From NCBI GenBank assembly GCA_958510825.1, contig OY294047.1:3038001-3102000 (forward strand): a stretch of 64,000 bases of DNA, in the 5' to 3' direction. Numbering within the stretch: the first letter of the stretch is position 1; the number at the start of each line of letters is the position of its first letter. The notes below the pieces were generated by a model. It was not told the origin of the DNA and made no database searches. It saw only the letters and a list, made by a program, of their open reading frames with translations. This document shows, piece by piece, positions 32,642 through 44,924 of this stretch. Origin of the DNA: Brachypterus glaber. Its lineage: Eukaryota; Arthropoda; Insecta; Coleoptera; Kateretidae. Position numbers and translations under genes: made by a program.

Positions 32642-33320
32642 GATCTCATATGCAAATACTTAGAAAACAGATCAATATTATCCTTAATGTGGGAAAAACC
32701 CAATTACATATTACATAAACAAATTTGTCATAAAAATTGTACCTAAATTTTCGAATTTTCAAAAATAAACATTATGAAGGACTAACGATATCAAGATTGA
32801 TTTTTTTTCTGATATAAAATATTTTAAATTTTACCCTATAAATGACCTTAAGAGAAAACATACTGGCCTACGCATAAAAATTGACCCTTAAATTATTCTG
32901 TGAATACTATTCACTAAAATCAATTATTTTTTTCGGTATTATCGGGTAAACTTTACCCTTATCTAAGTATCAAAGTCCGTTAAATCAGTAGAAAAAAAAA
33001 CCTATAAATATTCTAATACGTATATTGTCTGGTCCAGAGTATAAAAACTCAGGTACGGTAGCCCCGCGCTTCATGTGTGCAGATTTATTGACAGCTGGCC
33101 ACTGGTCTCTGACAGCTTTAGATTTTCCACCCTAAGATATTTTTTTCCAATCGCCGATGAATAACCATCGGGTTTTGATGTTTTTTCGATTTCGATATCC
33201 GATTAACTTGTTTATTCAAAAAATGTCCGGTCCAAACTTTTTCCTTTAAGATTACCCAACACAATATCCTTTCAATATCGGAAGAAATACAAATACAAAC
33301 CTTATTCTGATATAATTATA
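32642..33320. other. Intergenic stretch, no gene seen
   Basis: No supported feature. Confidence 0.5.
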
Positions 33321-34429
33321 CAGGGTGTCCCAGAACTCGGGACCATCCTTGAAGGGGCACATAATATATCAAAAACTATGATAAAAAAGTCATATAAACA
33401 TAGGGCCGAAAACCGGTCCTAATGGAGTTACGGCCCTTAAATAGGACCCAAAAAAAAGCGCTAATAAAATAATTTGACACTGCAGAGCGATTTCACATTG
33501 AAAACAAAGAAAAAAGTTTGTGTCACCCTGGCTCAAAAATTAATATTAAGCGAGTTATGGACTCTTAATTATTAATACTTCTAAGGGGCATGTACCGTAA
33601 TTTTTTTTAAATAGACGTTCCTCGAAAACAGTTGCTTTTATGGTATTACACTAAAACAATCTTTTCGTTTATTTTTAATAATTAATCCATAATGAAATCA
33701 ATACATAATTAAATTTTGTACACGGAAAAAAAAATTATAGCTAGGAGCGCTATAACACACATACCAAGCAAATTATAATCGCTTATTATATAAATACAAG
33801 GCTTTCTCTTACAATTATGGCAGTCAGTGTAAAAATTTATATGAAATACTTTAATTGTTTAGCGAATAATAAAATATAACAAATAGTATGGCATTTATAG
33901 CTTAAATAGATTTAATTATTGTACGTGCTAATAATTTTTATAATATAATAAAATTTCTGTAAATTTATAATAGTGCCGTGCCTGTAATAAATATAATCGT
34001 GTCTGTAATATATATAATCGTTTCCAATTTATTTTTAACATTATTAGTTATTGTGTCCCTTATAATCTATAGCTTAAATCACTATAATTTGCTACTGTTA
34101 CCAAATATCTTATAATGTATAGCGCAGAGCCCACTAATTTCTTTCCGTGTAAAAGGAATGCAAAAAGTTTACAATGAACAAAGTTTTTGGCAAAAATGTA
34201 GTAAGCCACAGCCGTTTCGCACGCCTAGCCGAGCTTTCGGTAAAATTTACACTAAAATAACTTAAAATAATTGACCTTAATAATACTAAACCATACGCAA
34301 AACCTTGTTCCTCTAGCTCAAAGGGCTCCAGGAGCGATTTGCGGGTCTACATTTATATAAACTGTTTTTAATATTTTTTGATGTAGTATGTGTACCTTTA
34401 AGGATAAACGCGAGTTTTGGGACACCCTG
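33321..34429. mobile_element. Mariner-type MITE with a nested family D element
   Basis: Ends CAGGGTGTCCCAGAACTCG and complement CAGGGTGTCCCAAAACTCG, about 120 bp of diverged inverted repeat. Without the nested D element (33721-34149) it is 680 bp. TA lies on the left; the right flank reads TG, so the target site has mutated. Confidence 0.8.
33721..34149. mobile_element. Mariner-type MITE family D, copy 3 (nested)
   Basis: TA-flanked CACGGAAA...TTTCCGTG element inserted in the mariner MITE around it. Differs from copies 1 and 2 mainly by a 4-base duplication (GTGCCGTGCC). It is younger than its host element. Confidence 0.9.
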
Positions 34430-34575
34430 TGTAAGGCTATATCTTTAGATGGTGACAAATAAATGCTATATCAAAATATTTTAGGCGGGTAAGTAAATAA
34501 AATTAGATCAGTTGAGCATAAGCTTTGTTTTCAGAGCTTTTATAGATATTTCATTAAATACCTTATTTATATATA

Positions 34576-35237
34576 CAGAGCGGTCCAAAAGTCACCCCCC
34601 CCTCTTAACTTTTGAACCAGTTGAGATATCGACTTCAAATTTGGAACTTTTAAATAAGACAACTTAAACTATCTTTTAGCATATATTTAATACTTTCAGC
34701 TCTTAAAATGTGGGCAGGGGGCATGGAGGCACATTTTTTTAAATGAAAAGGGGGGTCGTGTAATACATCATTTTAAAGCTTATAAAATTCTCCATTTAAC
34801 TCCATATTTTTAAATAAAAAAAAAATTGGGTTTAAAATGGGTTTGAAAATGGGTATTTAAAAAAATGTTAATTATACTTTTAAACTAATTTTAGTTGACA
34901 TAAATAAAAATTAATAAAAAAAAAACTTAAAAAATCGAATGTTTTAGCACAAAAAATTGAAAAATCAAAACCTTAAAAAACATTTTTGAAAATTTTTAAA
35001 ATGTCAGTTCAAATAGAGAATTTTATAAGCTTTAAAATGATGTATCACACGACCTCCCTTGCCATTTAAAAAAATGTCCCCCCATGAATCCCTGCCCACA
35101 TTTTAAGAGCTGAAAATATCAAATATATGCTAAAAGATAGTTTAAGTTGTCTTATTTAAGAGTTATAAATTTGAAGTCGATATCTCAACACGTTCGAAAG
35201 TTAAAAGGGGGGGGGGGGTGACTTTTGGACCGCACTG
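34576..35237. mobile_element. Near-palindromic mariner-type MITE, 662 bp
   Basis: TA-flanked. Ends CAGAGCGGTCCAAAAGTCAC and complement. Inverted arms extend about 250 bases each, so most of the element can fold on itself. C-run and G-run length differ between arms. Confidence 0.88.
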
Positions 35238-36151
35238 TATAAATTATATTTTGATAAAGGACCGCTACAGTCTTGCTTGGTATTACTTAAAACCTTTCGC
35301 CTAGTCGCATAATTTTACCCTCCCTGAGATTAAAAATATACATATTACTAATATCACTAATTTAAAATATTTCTTTTAAGAAACACTTAAAAGTAAATGT
35401 ACTCATTGTATATTGAATAAAACACATAGAAGTGCCGGTATTATTAAGCTCTTTGGAAAGTAAAAGTACATTTTAAATGTTTATATACAGATTTTTAATC
35501 TTGTTATAATCTTATTAATTTTACAATTTCGGAAAAAGGTTAATTTCTTATTATACATTATTACTTATAGGATTAAGTGTATTTGAATCTATTATCCTTA
35601 AAATCCTAATAATTCTTTAGTCAATGCAATAGCCTTTTGAGGATGGCCGACTTTTTGAAAAGTTAAAAAGTCAAACTAAATTTAATTAAAAATTAATTAC
35701 TATTAAATATGCACAAAAAGAATACCGGATGAGTTTCAGTCAATGGATACACCCTAAGATGGAATTGTTTTCAATCTGATCAAAGCAATTTTTTTTTGTA
35801 GGTTATATTTCTTAACAAGGGCTACAAAATTACGTACAAAATATTTTTTTGCACTTCAGATTTTGCCGGAAACTAATGCAATTTAATTTTTTATAACGAC
35901 ACCCCTTGTATATTTTTGCATTTTTGAATTTAAAAAGCAATTTTACATCTTATAAAACATTTAATTAATTTTTTATTTATTAAAAAAAAAACTTAATTGA
36001 CTTAATTTTCGGCAAAAATGGAAGCAAGAGAAAAAAAGTACGCCATTTTGTAGTTCTTACAATTGGGCACCAAAAAGGTGAGAGCGTCCAAGGGGGTTGC
36101 CATTTGAAAAAGATAAGTTATGGAGGAAAAAAATTAAAGTAAAAAAAATTG
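35238..36151. other. Intergenic stretch, no gene seen
   Basis: AT-rich with no supported frame. A GACACCCCTTGTATATTTTTGC phrase near 35899 resembles a decayed mariner end. Confidence 0.45.
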
Positions 36152-36363
36152 TTTTTTACATAAAATTGTATTTTTCCCACATTTAACAAATAAATTTTAT
36201 TTTATTTATGAAATCTTAATTTCACCGCCGCAAGCGGCTCGTTTTCCAAACTTGTACTTTTTTACATAAAATTGTATTTTTCCCACATTTAACAAATAAA
36301 TTTTATTTTATTTATGAAATCTTAATTTCACCGCCGCAAGCGGCTCGTTTTCCAAACTTGTAC
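36152..36363 (+). repeat. Perfect tandem duplication, 106-bp unit
   Basis: Two essentially identical copies from TTTTTTACATAAAATTG to CCAAACTTGTACTT, each with the small hairpin CCGCCGCAAGCGG. The identity implies a very recent event or an assembly artefact. Confidence 0.9.
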
Positions 36364-36989
36364 TTGTACTCGTGCGCTAAAAACGGGTGTTATGAAACTA
36401 GTACTCTAATATACTATTCAGTAGTACGTGTATGTAAGCTCAAAAAATTAATCAGGAGTTGAGAATTCTTGATCGAGAGTCTAGACTCTTGACGACGTGA
36501 CTCCCATCTTGTCTTGACTTTTTAAATTACCCTCTTAAAAGAGATAAATCTCGATTTCTGGATCTGGATTTCTCTATGCTCGTGAACCTAATTGTATGAA
36601 AACCTGTTCTTCTAAAATAAAGTGTACCTATCTACTAGATTCTGAATTTTTTTACCATCGTGATGTATCATACCTAATTCATAAGACGTCATGATATAGG
36701 TACTTAGGGTGGCTTTTTTAAAGGGAACCAAAAAGCTTGTAAAATGTGTTTTTTAATGGACCCTGTTAAAAAGCTCCTTAGGAACTCGTGCCAAAAAACA
36801 AGGGAGAATTTTTTACCTACTAATATAATAGATACAATTAAAGTCTAATAAAATTACAATAAATCGATCAGCATTAAAAGTATTTATTACGCCTCAAGGG
36901 CAACATATTATTAAATGGGTTACAATAAACCGCACGACAAAAAAAAGTATTAATCACGAAAAAAGTAATCGAATAACAAAAAATGTAAA
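36364..36989. other. Intergenic stretch, no gene seen
   Basis: To about 36420 it continues the hairpin repeat shared with 54121-54252. The remainder is unassigned. Confidence 0.45.
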
Positions 36990-37250
36990 TGAACTATACT
37001 TTGACACACGGATCTGTGGCTACGGGAAATTTGTGAAGAATGTGTGTGCAAGTGGGAGGCCCGTTGCAGGCACGCACGGCTTGTAACGCTTTTGACGGAA
37101 AGAAGAGAGCACGAATGATTCCTCCCCCTTGCGTCGGAGACTTTTTTCATGCGGAGAACTCATAGACAAAATAAACAAATAGATTGATTTTTGACCGTCT
37201 GCGCATACTTCTGCGTCCCGACTAAATGCGTCCTCCATTTTGATTCCAAT
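36990..37250 (-). other. GC- and CpG-richer block, possible minus-strand gene start
   Basis: On the minus strand an ATG at 37238 sits in a good insect context (ATCAAAATGG) and opens a 72-codon frame beginning MEDAFSRDAEVCADGQKS. A TATA-like run lies about 35-45 bases upstream in a 10-bp-arm hairpin (37253-37287). The rest of the frame is unrecognised and a donor such as GAA|GTATGC could end a short first exon. This could be a real 5' exon, a lncRNA, or chance. Confidence 0.25.
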
Positions 37251-37252
37251 TG

Positions 37253-37287
37253 TCCAACATAAAGTAAAAATATATATATTTTATGTT
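37253..37287. repeat. Small hairpin CCAACATAAA/TTTATGTTGG
   Basis: Ten-base perfect arms around an A/T loop. Confidence 0.7.
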
Positions 37288-37289
37288 GG

Positions 37290-38325
37290 TAACACTGTGT
37301 TGCGTTAGATAGGAATATTTTCTTTGTTAGAGATGTGTCTTTTCATTTCACTTCAGTAGTCAGTAAAAGTTTCTTTTTGTCGTTGTTTTGTTGCAACAGT
37401 TTGTTATATATGTAAAAACTAAATCAATATGTACACAGATATTTATTTATTTTTACCAGTAATTTAAATATAAAAATATAATTCTTCGCACACACCTCTA
37501 ACATATTCGTGCAACAGGTTAACATAACCTAATTTATGTATGTTTTGAGTTTGTTTTCGAGGTTTTTCTGTTATTTTTTCTACGCGTTTGGTGTTTTGTG
37601 CTAGAAGGCTGAACATTTTATTTTATTATAGACTATATAATAGCGTTTTTAAACTTTTAAAGTCTTTCTGTGTTTTTTGTATATTTTATAGTGCTTTTTC
37701 AAAGAACTAGTAAAGTCTTTGCAATGACGTGTTTTATAAAAAAAACGTAAAACGACTGCTACCTGCAGACAGCAGTATCATATTTTTTAGGTAAGTTTGA
37801 TTTTTTTTAATATAACATAAGAAAACATTAAAAGGTAAGGTTATGTCGTTTATTTATTTACATTTTACCCAATAATTTAAATGGAGGACTCGTAAATTTG
37901 TATAAAACCTTGAGATGACAGCTCATCTATGTTCTTTGTCTATGGGACAACTATACAGAAAAGGTAAATGAACGACAAAACGTGTACTCGCACGAAAATA
38001 GGCATTTGCATGGCCAAAAGGGAAATAAGCGAAAAATTAAGGAAACAAATGACGATCGTTCGATTTTTAAGGAATTTAAGGTTATATTCTTAATGAATAA
38101 AAACCTGCAAATAAAGCCAAACAACCAACGTTTATAGTTTAAAACAAACACAGATCACAACTAAAATCTCCGAAAACATGGTTATATAACGATTTCTAAA
38201 ACCGAGAGTTATATTAATAATATAAGCAATTTTTTAGTAACAATATAATTTTATTTATAATTGTTAGTTTTAGTACTTGGTTACTGTAACCGTAACCGAC
38301 ATACCGAGTATGGAACCCGTTTTTG
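37290..38325 (+). other. Unassigned stretch with a strong splice donor
   Basis: TTTTTTAG|GTAAGTTT at 37790 is a consensus donor, 450 bases after two TCAGT initiator-like motifs (about 37351). Read with the block on its left, this could be a divergent promoter, but no coding frame supports it. Confidence 0.2.
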
Positions 38326-38456
38326 CTTGTATGGAACCCCACGTAAGTTTAGCTAACATTCACTGGTTATTACAATTACCAGAACTATAACAACGTTAAG
38401 TTTTACTGTAACAATCAGTGAATGTCAACTAAACTTTCGTGGGGTTCCATATAAGC
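38326..38456. mobile_element. Foldback element, about 50-bp arms
   Basis: GTATGGAACCCCACGTAAG and CTTTCGTGGGGTTCCATA pair, continuing through ACATTCACTG/CAGTGAATGT. Confidence 0.8.
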
Positions 38457-38587
38457 AAAAAATTTAGTATTTACTACGGTAACGAGCTGTCAGTGTATGA
38501 AATACTTTAAAGTTATGTAGGTAAGAATAACAGATTTAATTTTTTGTAAATCGACATCTTTAAATTAGTTTTAGCCGTGAAATAACT

Positions 38588-39274
38588 TTTTCTACGACTG
38601 GTTTAGAATGTAAGCAAATACAGACACTTTTCAAACACAGAATGAATCCATTCTAGCTCTAGATACGGTATGAATATTCCGTATCAAGTGTTAGAATGAG
38701 CATAAAAGTAAAGAAAACTGTAGCAAAATTAGCAAAAATATATATATTTTACCATGAAATATTGAATAATTTAATGCAATTTAAAGTTTTGCGTTAATAT
38801 TGCATAAATTTTATTAGTTTTTCTTAATATTTGACCAGTTTTTTATCAATTTAGTTCAAAAAATTAAAACTGCTCCATCTATTGTTAAATATTTAAGCCT
38901 GATATCTGTCACAACAATCTGACATAACCTTCAAATTTTTGCATTATAATTTGTAAATATGTGCTAAAATTAAATAAAAATCTTTTTTAAGTACTGATTT
39001 GATAAAAATATTAAATAACATTAACTGCTTTATTTAAAAATATCTGTTTTGTTGCATTTAAAATGTCACAAAAAAGATTGTTTTTAACCTTGTCCGCAGT
39101 TTAAAGCCATACAGTGTTTCATATTTGCAGTCGAAGAAAAAGTATAGTCTACAACACGTATGGAATAGTCATTCCGCGCTCGCGGGACCATCATACTCGC
39201 CTGCCGGCTCGTATGACAAACTTTCCGCTCGCGCGGAATATTGTCTATTCCATACTAGTTATAGAATATACTAT
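38588..39274 (+). mobile_element. Interspersed repeat family H, copy 2
   Basis: Full-length partner of 28662-29375 with small indels, including loss of the ATGTGCCATCTCTTG stretch. Keeps the whole GC-rich terminal foldback. Confidence 0.9.
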
Positions 39275-39726
39275 AATCTGTCTATATCGTTTAGTTCCTG
39301 ATTTTTTCATTTTATTACCTTTTCCGGCGTTTATTTACCCTTTTCTGTCAATATTTTCCCGTATTAAATGTTCAACCCTTTTATACAGAAATTCCAAGAT
39401 GGCTGAATCTAATAGGGTAGGGTTAACTTCAGCCATCTTGACCCTATCTGAATATATATTATAAATATTTAAATATTACATTACAAACAGGAATGAAAAA
39501 CATGTTTGAGTAAATTTAATTTGGTAAATTATATAAAACCATACATTAATAAAAGAATATTAAAAGCTATAAAAACCCCTACAAAATTAAATATAATTAT
39601 AATTATTGAGATCAATTTAATTGGAACTCCGGATTAACGGACAATTTTTATTGGCTGCCGTTTCAAAATTATGCGGGATAACTATGAATAAATGTCATTC
39701 ATTTATGCAACGAACCGAGAAGAAAT
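39275..39726. other. Intergenic stretch with a short hairpin
   Basis: CAAGATGGCTGAA (39397) and TTCAGCCATCTTG (39429) form a hairpin with an 18-20 base loop. No gene seen. Confidence 0.5.
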
Positions 39727-39965
39727 TGTCACGTGCTTAGAAAAAAAAACGAGAAAAAATCCACATCTGCCATTTTTTTATATTAAAATTCATAAAAAAA
39801 ACTGATTTTGACAATTTCAGCAACAGTTTTTGTCCACATTGTCCGTCTGCTCTCGTAACCGTAAAAAAATTAAATTCTATTGAAGTTTTGTATAAAAACG
39901 TCGACCATAGGGCAGTTGCAAAGGGGAAGAAAAAACCTTTTTTAGGTAAAAATGATTCTGGTATT
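39727..39965 (+). repeat. Repeat family L, copy 1 (diverged)
   Basis: Shares TTGTCACGTG, CACATCTGCCATTTTTT, CATTGTCCGT and AGGGCAGTTG in order with 41056-41290 and 42177-42370. Confidence 0.75.
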
Positions 39966-40405
39966 ATAATTGTGTTACATAAAAACAGGAGATTATTATT
40001 TTATACAAAAAAAGATAAGGGTCAGATAAACATGTAAGAAATAGTCTCGATAGGGGTTTTCCAATGGAAGGTCCAGTTACTAGATAGCTATTTTACAATT
40101 TTTAAGAAATGTGTACGTACTACCTACTGTTCGTATACGCGTAAATACTGCACCAAACATACTAAACGAAAACAAAAATAGAGGAACAAATAAATAAAAG
40201 GTCCCAAAAATGAGTATAAATAAATAAATTAAAAAATCAAGTTATCCTGTTTTCGTTAGTTAATTAGTTAGTTAGTTAAAGAGCTTCATTTGATTCAGTG
40301 AATAGTTTACGTGTAAACCTTTAAATCTTTGTAAAGTGTACATTTACAGAAAAAATTTAGAATTTAGTTTACTTATTGACAACCCGTCAATTGCTGTATA
40401 AAAGT
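39966..40405. other. Intergenic stretch, no gene seen
   Basis: A short (TTAG)n-like run GTTAGTTAGTTAG occurs near 40263. It is too short to be telomeric. Confidence 0.5.
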
Positions 40406-41035
40406 ATTTTTCTTCAAGCGTACTAAAATGTTCATATTTTATAACTGGACACACTAGTTAGAAGTGATCTATTTTTTACAGTAAAAAAATGAGTTCATTG
40501 TTGTACGCCGTAAAAAAAAGTTAGTTAGCAAAACCACCACTGGCGGCAGCACTCTTTGACTTTGATGACAGCCATACTTCAAACTTGTTTGTTTATTATG
40601 TAAATAGGATGTTGACTCGAGATTCTGTACAAAAACCTTGTGTGAAATTGATTAAAAATGATTGAAGAAGAATATATACACCTACAAATCTCTCCGAAGT
40701 TGCATATGCTACATTAGACAAGTTACCATCGAAATCGCGAAAAGTGTACGATTTATCCTACGAAAAAAATTTAAAATGAGCTAAGGAAGGTTTAAGTTTA
40801 TTTTGAAAGGGTTTTATTGGCCTATTTTAATAAAAAAAACATACGTTATTACTGAATAAATTAAATTCAAAAATTAATATTAAAAAAATATATATATAGG
40901 ATGCTTAAAGAAAAAACAGTATGTTTCACTCAGGGGAAAACTGTGTTTTTTACTCGTCTGTAGTTTCAGGACTCCGCTTCGCGTCGTCCGTAAATTCTAC
41001 AGACTAGTAAAAAAAAACTTCACTTTTCCTCTTAG
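40406..41035 (+). repeat. Repeat family I, copy 2 (empty site)
   Basis: Reverse-orientation partner of 30197-31149 without the 312-bp insertion. Contains the recombinase-like fragment at 40696-40788. Confidence 0.88.
40696..40788 (+). pseudogene. Possible tyrosine-recombinase-like N-terminal fragment, copy 2
   Basis: Frame reads ATLDKLPSKSRKVYDLSYEK and stops. It lacks the start codon region kept in the 30773-30883 copy (a short deletion lies just before). See that copy for the reasoning. Confidence 0.35.
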
Positions 41036-41055
41036 GATACATATATAAAAAAAAT

Positions 41056-41290
41056 TGTCACGTGTTAAAATCTACATCTGCCATTTTTTATGTAAAAAAT
41101 TATAAAAACCTGATCCCAATAATTTCAGCGGCATTTTTGTCAGCATTGTCCGTGTGCTCTTTAAACCGTAAAAAATAAAATTCTATTAAGGATATATCAA
41201 AACATCGACCAAAGGGCAGTTGAAAAAAGGAAAAAAGAAGTTTTTAGGTAAAAATAAGCTGAGGACACTGGTTCTACAATTGTGTTACTA
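41056..41290 (+). repeat. Repeat family L, copy 2
   Basis: About 195 bases nearly identical to 42177-42370, starting TTGTCACGTGTTAAAATC. Confidence 0.85.
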
Positions 41291-42176
41291 GATGGCTTAG
41301 GATATTTTACTTTCCCCAAAGAAAGTATTGCGTTAGTAAAAAAAAATATTTTTACCTTTCTGGACGTTTTATATACAAAAAATATGATTTCCCTAAAAAA
41401 AAATTCTTTCAGTCGGTCTGTGTCCGGGAAATTTGTGACCACGTTAACTCAAGAACGCTTCGGGCTAAAGACTTCAAATTTGGATCACAGGTTGATTATC
41501 CAAAGTTCTAGGCTGGGATTGTTTTTCGTAAAAATCGGGTTGGGGTAAGGCGGTAAAATGGGGTAAAAACTTTTTTTTTTTAAATTTGTTTTTTTATTTT
41601 TTGTTTTACGAAAAAAGGAACGTTTTTTGAAAAAAAAAAACTTTTTTTGAAAAACTTTTTTTTAATTTTTTTAATTTTTTTTTTTCGTTTTTGATTTTAA
41701 TGACCTAAGCCTATAGGGGAAAGTATTATTTTGTTGGCAGCAGTATTTGAAACTATTAAAAAAAAATTGTTTATACAAAAATTCCAAAAACCTATTGATC
41801 TTTTTCATTTACCTACTGGTCTATTTTTGTTTTGCAACAAAATTTTGCGTTTATGAAGATACGGTGATCCTGAATAAGATTCACTAGGATTTTTAATAAC
41901 ACTATAAAAAAAAATATTTGCATACTAGGTATACACTGATCACAGATTTTAATCAGAAAAAGTCTCATTTTTAAATATCTATTAATACTGATGATCCCTG
42001 ATTAGGGATTATTAAAAAATTACGACACGCAAAATGTAATAATATTCCACCCCTCGCCCGGGCGGGCCCCTAACATCGCGATGCATGCAGAGTAACGCTT
42101 GTTTATTGACAGCCCCTTACATGCTTTATAAAATGCAACTATTTATTTCATATTATTCAGAAAAAATACAAAAATT
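41291..42176. other. Intergenic stretch, low-complexity at 41560-41700
   Basis: Long A and T homopolymers, then unassigned DNA. A GC palindrome CGCCCGGGCG lies near 42056. The 88-codon frame at 41282 and its antisense are unrecognised. Confidence 0.45.
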
Positions 42177-42370
42177 TTGTCACGTGTTAAAATCTACATC
42201 TGCCGTTTTTTATGTAAAAATTTATAAAAACCTGATGCCGATAATTTCAGCGGCATTTTTGTCAGCATTGTCCGTGTGCTCTTTAAACCGTAAAAAATAA
42301 AATTCTATTAAGGATATATCAAAACATCGACCAAAGGGCAGTTGAAAAAAAGAAAAAAAAGTGTTTACGT
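42177..42370 (+). repeat. Repeat family L, copy 3
   Basis: Close match to copy 2 (41056). Copies 2 and 3 are much closer to each other than to copy 1. Confidence 0.85.
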
Positions 42371-42486
42371 AAAAATACAGAATAAGAAATCTGTTACATA
42401 AAAGGAACAGATTAGTATTATACTCTTCGCAAAAAATCCAATGCTGGAAAATTAGGTTTTATAAGTTTCGAATTTTTAAAATTCTT

Positions 42487-43004
42487 GTTAATAATAATAA
42501 TCTTTATTGACCATTTTACTTTACAATATATGGCAAGTCAAATACAAATGAAAAAATACACAGTATACAGTATAAAGTACAAAATAAATTAGAAAAATTA
42601 CAATTCATACATCAAACATAAAATAAACAAAGAAAATCTACAAAATACAAAGTTACAAACTAATTGTTAAAAATTTCCAAGTACAACACCATAAGAAAGC
42701 AACGAATGAAATAAACTAAAATAACTAGTTTTTAGGGTATCTAAGTCGAGTAATTTTTTAAGTTTCTTAAGTAAAAACAATGTTTTAGATAATTTTTCAG
42801 AATGTAGGTAATATGAGGGGTCCAAGAGAGTGAGTTATCTAAAAAAATACCAAGTAGCTTAACATTGTCTCCATGTTTGTGACAGTTTTTAGTGGAGTTA
42901 GTTATATTTTGGGTTTTGCTGCGATTTAAAATGAGTTTATTTTTACAAAACCATTTTTCAGCTAACTTTTCGAGTTCAATTCTCAGTGAATTTAGTAGAA
43001 GCAT
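42487..43004 (-). pseudogene. 3' part of a Jockey/CR1-like LINE
   Basis: On the minus strand from 43004 the frame reads LEKLAEKWFCKNKLILNRSK then VKLLGIFLDNSLSWTPHITY and YLRNLKNYS, the order seen in the thumb/post-palm part of non-LTR reverse transcriptases. It stops at 42741. In another frame the next bases give YFSLFHSLLSYGVVL (42735-42690), the next conserved block, so a frameshift broke the gene. The end carries AATAAA and an (ATT)n tail at 42487-42510, a typical LINE 3' end. The 5' part is missing. Confidence 0.78.
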
Positions 43005-43628
43005 AATGATGGTCCTTTTTTAAAAGAAAATGTCCCACCTGGAATTCGTTACCATAGTAAATACTAAACGTGGAATGCATGACATTTAAAATAGTAACAG
43101 AGAATCAAGAGTTATAATCTTGACTCAAGGCCCCTGTTGTCTTACAGTAAATAGTTTGCCGGCCTCACCCCACGTAGATATACAGTAGACTCGCCCGGTG
43201 TTATTGTTGGCTGGCGGACAATTTGCGCAGTAGTTCAAGATATGCGCGGGAGAGAAGTTAGGTTTGTTTTTTTTTTGCCGTCAGTTGTCTTTAAAAGTGT
43301 ATCATTGTTTTTATCTGCTTTAAAATTGACGAATTTGTATCTGTTACCCTCAAACGATGGGAATTTTTAAATTTACTTAAAAAATTCACGGGTAAGTAGC
43401 TTTAAATAATTTATACCTATAAGCGACATTTTGCAATGGCGTTGCAACAAGTGTTTCTTCAAAAACAAGTGCTTTTTCCTATGACCACCTATGAAAACAA
43501 ATTTCACACGATTAACAGAGTAAGAAAGTATCATATTTCATAGGCGTGCGAAATAATATTATACATGTGTGGGATTTTTTTTCAAAATATTTACCATTCT
43601 ATTAACCCTGGAACCTGACTGTGGGGTC
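43005..43628. other. Intergenic stretch, no gene seen
   Basis: Slightly GC-richer at 43150-43260. No frame supported. Confidence 0.45.
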
Positions 43629-43735
43629 AATATGATCTTGAATCAAGAGAATCATAATCTTAAATCAAGATTATAATTATCTTCATTCAAGATTATATTA
43701 TCTTAAACCAAGACTTGGTGTAAGATAATATGATC
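43629..43735. repeat. AAGAT/ATCTT-rich repeat, family F copy 2
   Basis: Shares GACTTGGTGTAAGATAATAT with 13358-13600. Units alternate orientation, so the tract is strongly self-complementary. Confidence 0.6.
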
Positions 43736-43916
43736 ATCAAACAGAGGAAGAGAGGTTTTTAAATATGAGGTTTTTAAATATGGACACGCCCCCCAAACCA
43801 CGCGGCTGAATTAACCAGTTGTTAGAGGTACGCGTACCGCCTATCTTTCTTCCTTCGAATACTTTTTCTTTCTTGTACGCAGTCCGTCACATTTCCACGT
43901 CTCTTCCTACCAAGCT

Positions 43917-44120
43917 CTGCTAGCCTCTCTGCGCGACAAAGAAAAACCTGATAGGTTAACACTTTGTTGTTGTAAATCAAACACCTGCACTCGTTTGTAA
44001 ATACCGAACACGTTTACTTTTTGTTTTATTCTATGCAATATATAGTGGTTGGCGCATATACAACTATTTATTGTTGTATACTCTAACCTAATTACGCCAT
44101 TGTTCTATTAGTGTACAAAG
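43917..44120 (-). repeat. Repeat family J, copy 2
   Basis: Reverse-orientation match to 31785-32000. Confidence 0.75.
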
Positions 44121-44657
44121 AGGCCAGTCGATATACTGTCTGTTGCAAAGCAATACCTATCTTCACGGCTTGTTATTATTGTATTGAAGAAAAAGACCGG
44201 GGAGTGATCGAGATTCGAAAACAAGTATGAGGAAGGTCCGCTCTTTCACCTTTGTCCACTTTGAGGCTTACGATAGGTTTCTTTTATTTGATCTCCCTCT
44301 TTGATGGTTGTTTTTTCGGACTATAAGGACAAAATTTCGCTTTTATTATATATTTGTATCGTTCCTCAAGAAAACTTATCTCGAGTAACAAGTATTTAAA
44401 GTATTTTTTTGATCTACTGGCTGATTCAGAGTTGGTGAATCAAACGAAAATGGTAGATTCCCAATGCGAAAATATGAAAAAAAGTCGCTATAAACGTTGG
44501 TCCAGAAATGAGCCCTAAGCGAGCTACGGCCCTTCGAAGATGGGCAAATTGAATGGGGAACAAAAAAGCACAAATAAAATTTATTAATGTCATACTCTCA
44601 TTTCAAATGGACATTTGGTTAAAACTTGGTAAAACTACGACACCTGAGATGGAGTTA
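44121..44657. other. Intergenic stretch with a mariner-MITE fragment
   Basis: At 44465-44580, CCCTAAGCGAGCTACGGCCC and GGGCAAATTGAATGGGGAAC resemble arms of the mariner MITEs at 33321 and 61850. The ends are not clear. No gene seen. Confidence 0.45.
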
Positions 44658-44792
44658 GGGCCACTTGCACCAATGAAGGTTTAAAATTAAACTTGGATTA
44701 ATTTGACGGCCGACCAATCAGAACGCAGCATTTTTAACTTAAACTCGGTTTAGCTGAGATAATCCCAGACCAAAAGTTGGTGCAAGTGGCCC
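44658..44792. mobile_element. PIF/Harbinger-type MITE, 135 bp
   Basis: Ends GGGCCACTTGCACCAA and complement, with TTA target duplications on both sides (44655-44657, 44793-44795). GGGCCACTTGCACCA-type ends are common for small Harbinger MITEs in animals. Confidence 0.85.
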
Positions 44793-44924
44793 TTATTGCA
44801 ATCAAGTTAAAGTTAGCAAGTTAACTTTGATTAGGTAAATAAAAAAAAGTATACTATACCTATCTACTATAATAGTACTCGAGAATTTCAAGGTATATTT
44901 TTAGTTAAAAGTGTATTTTTCTAC

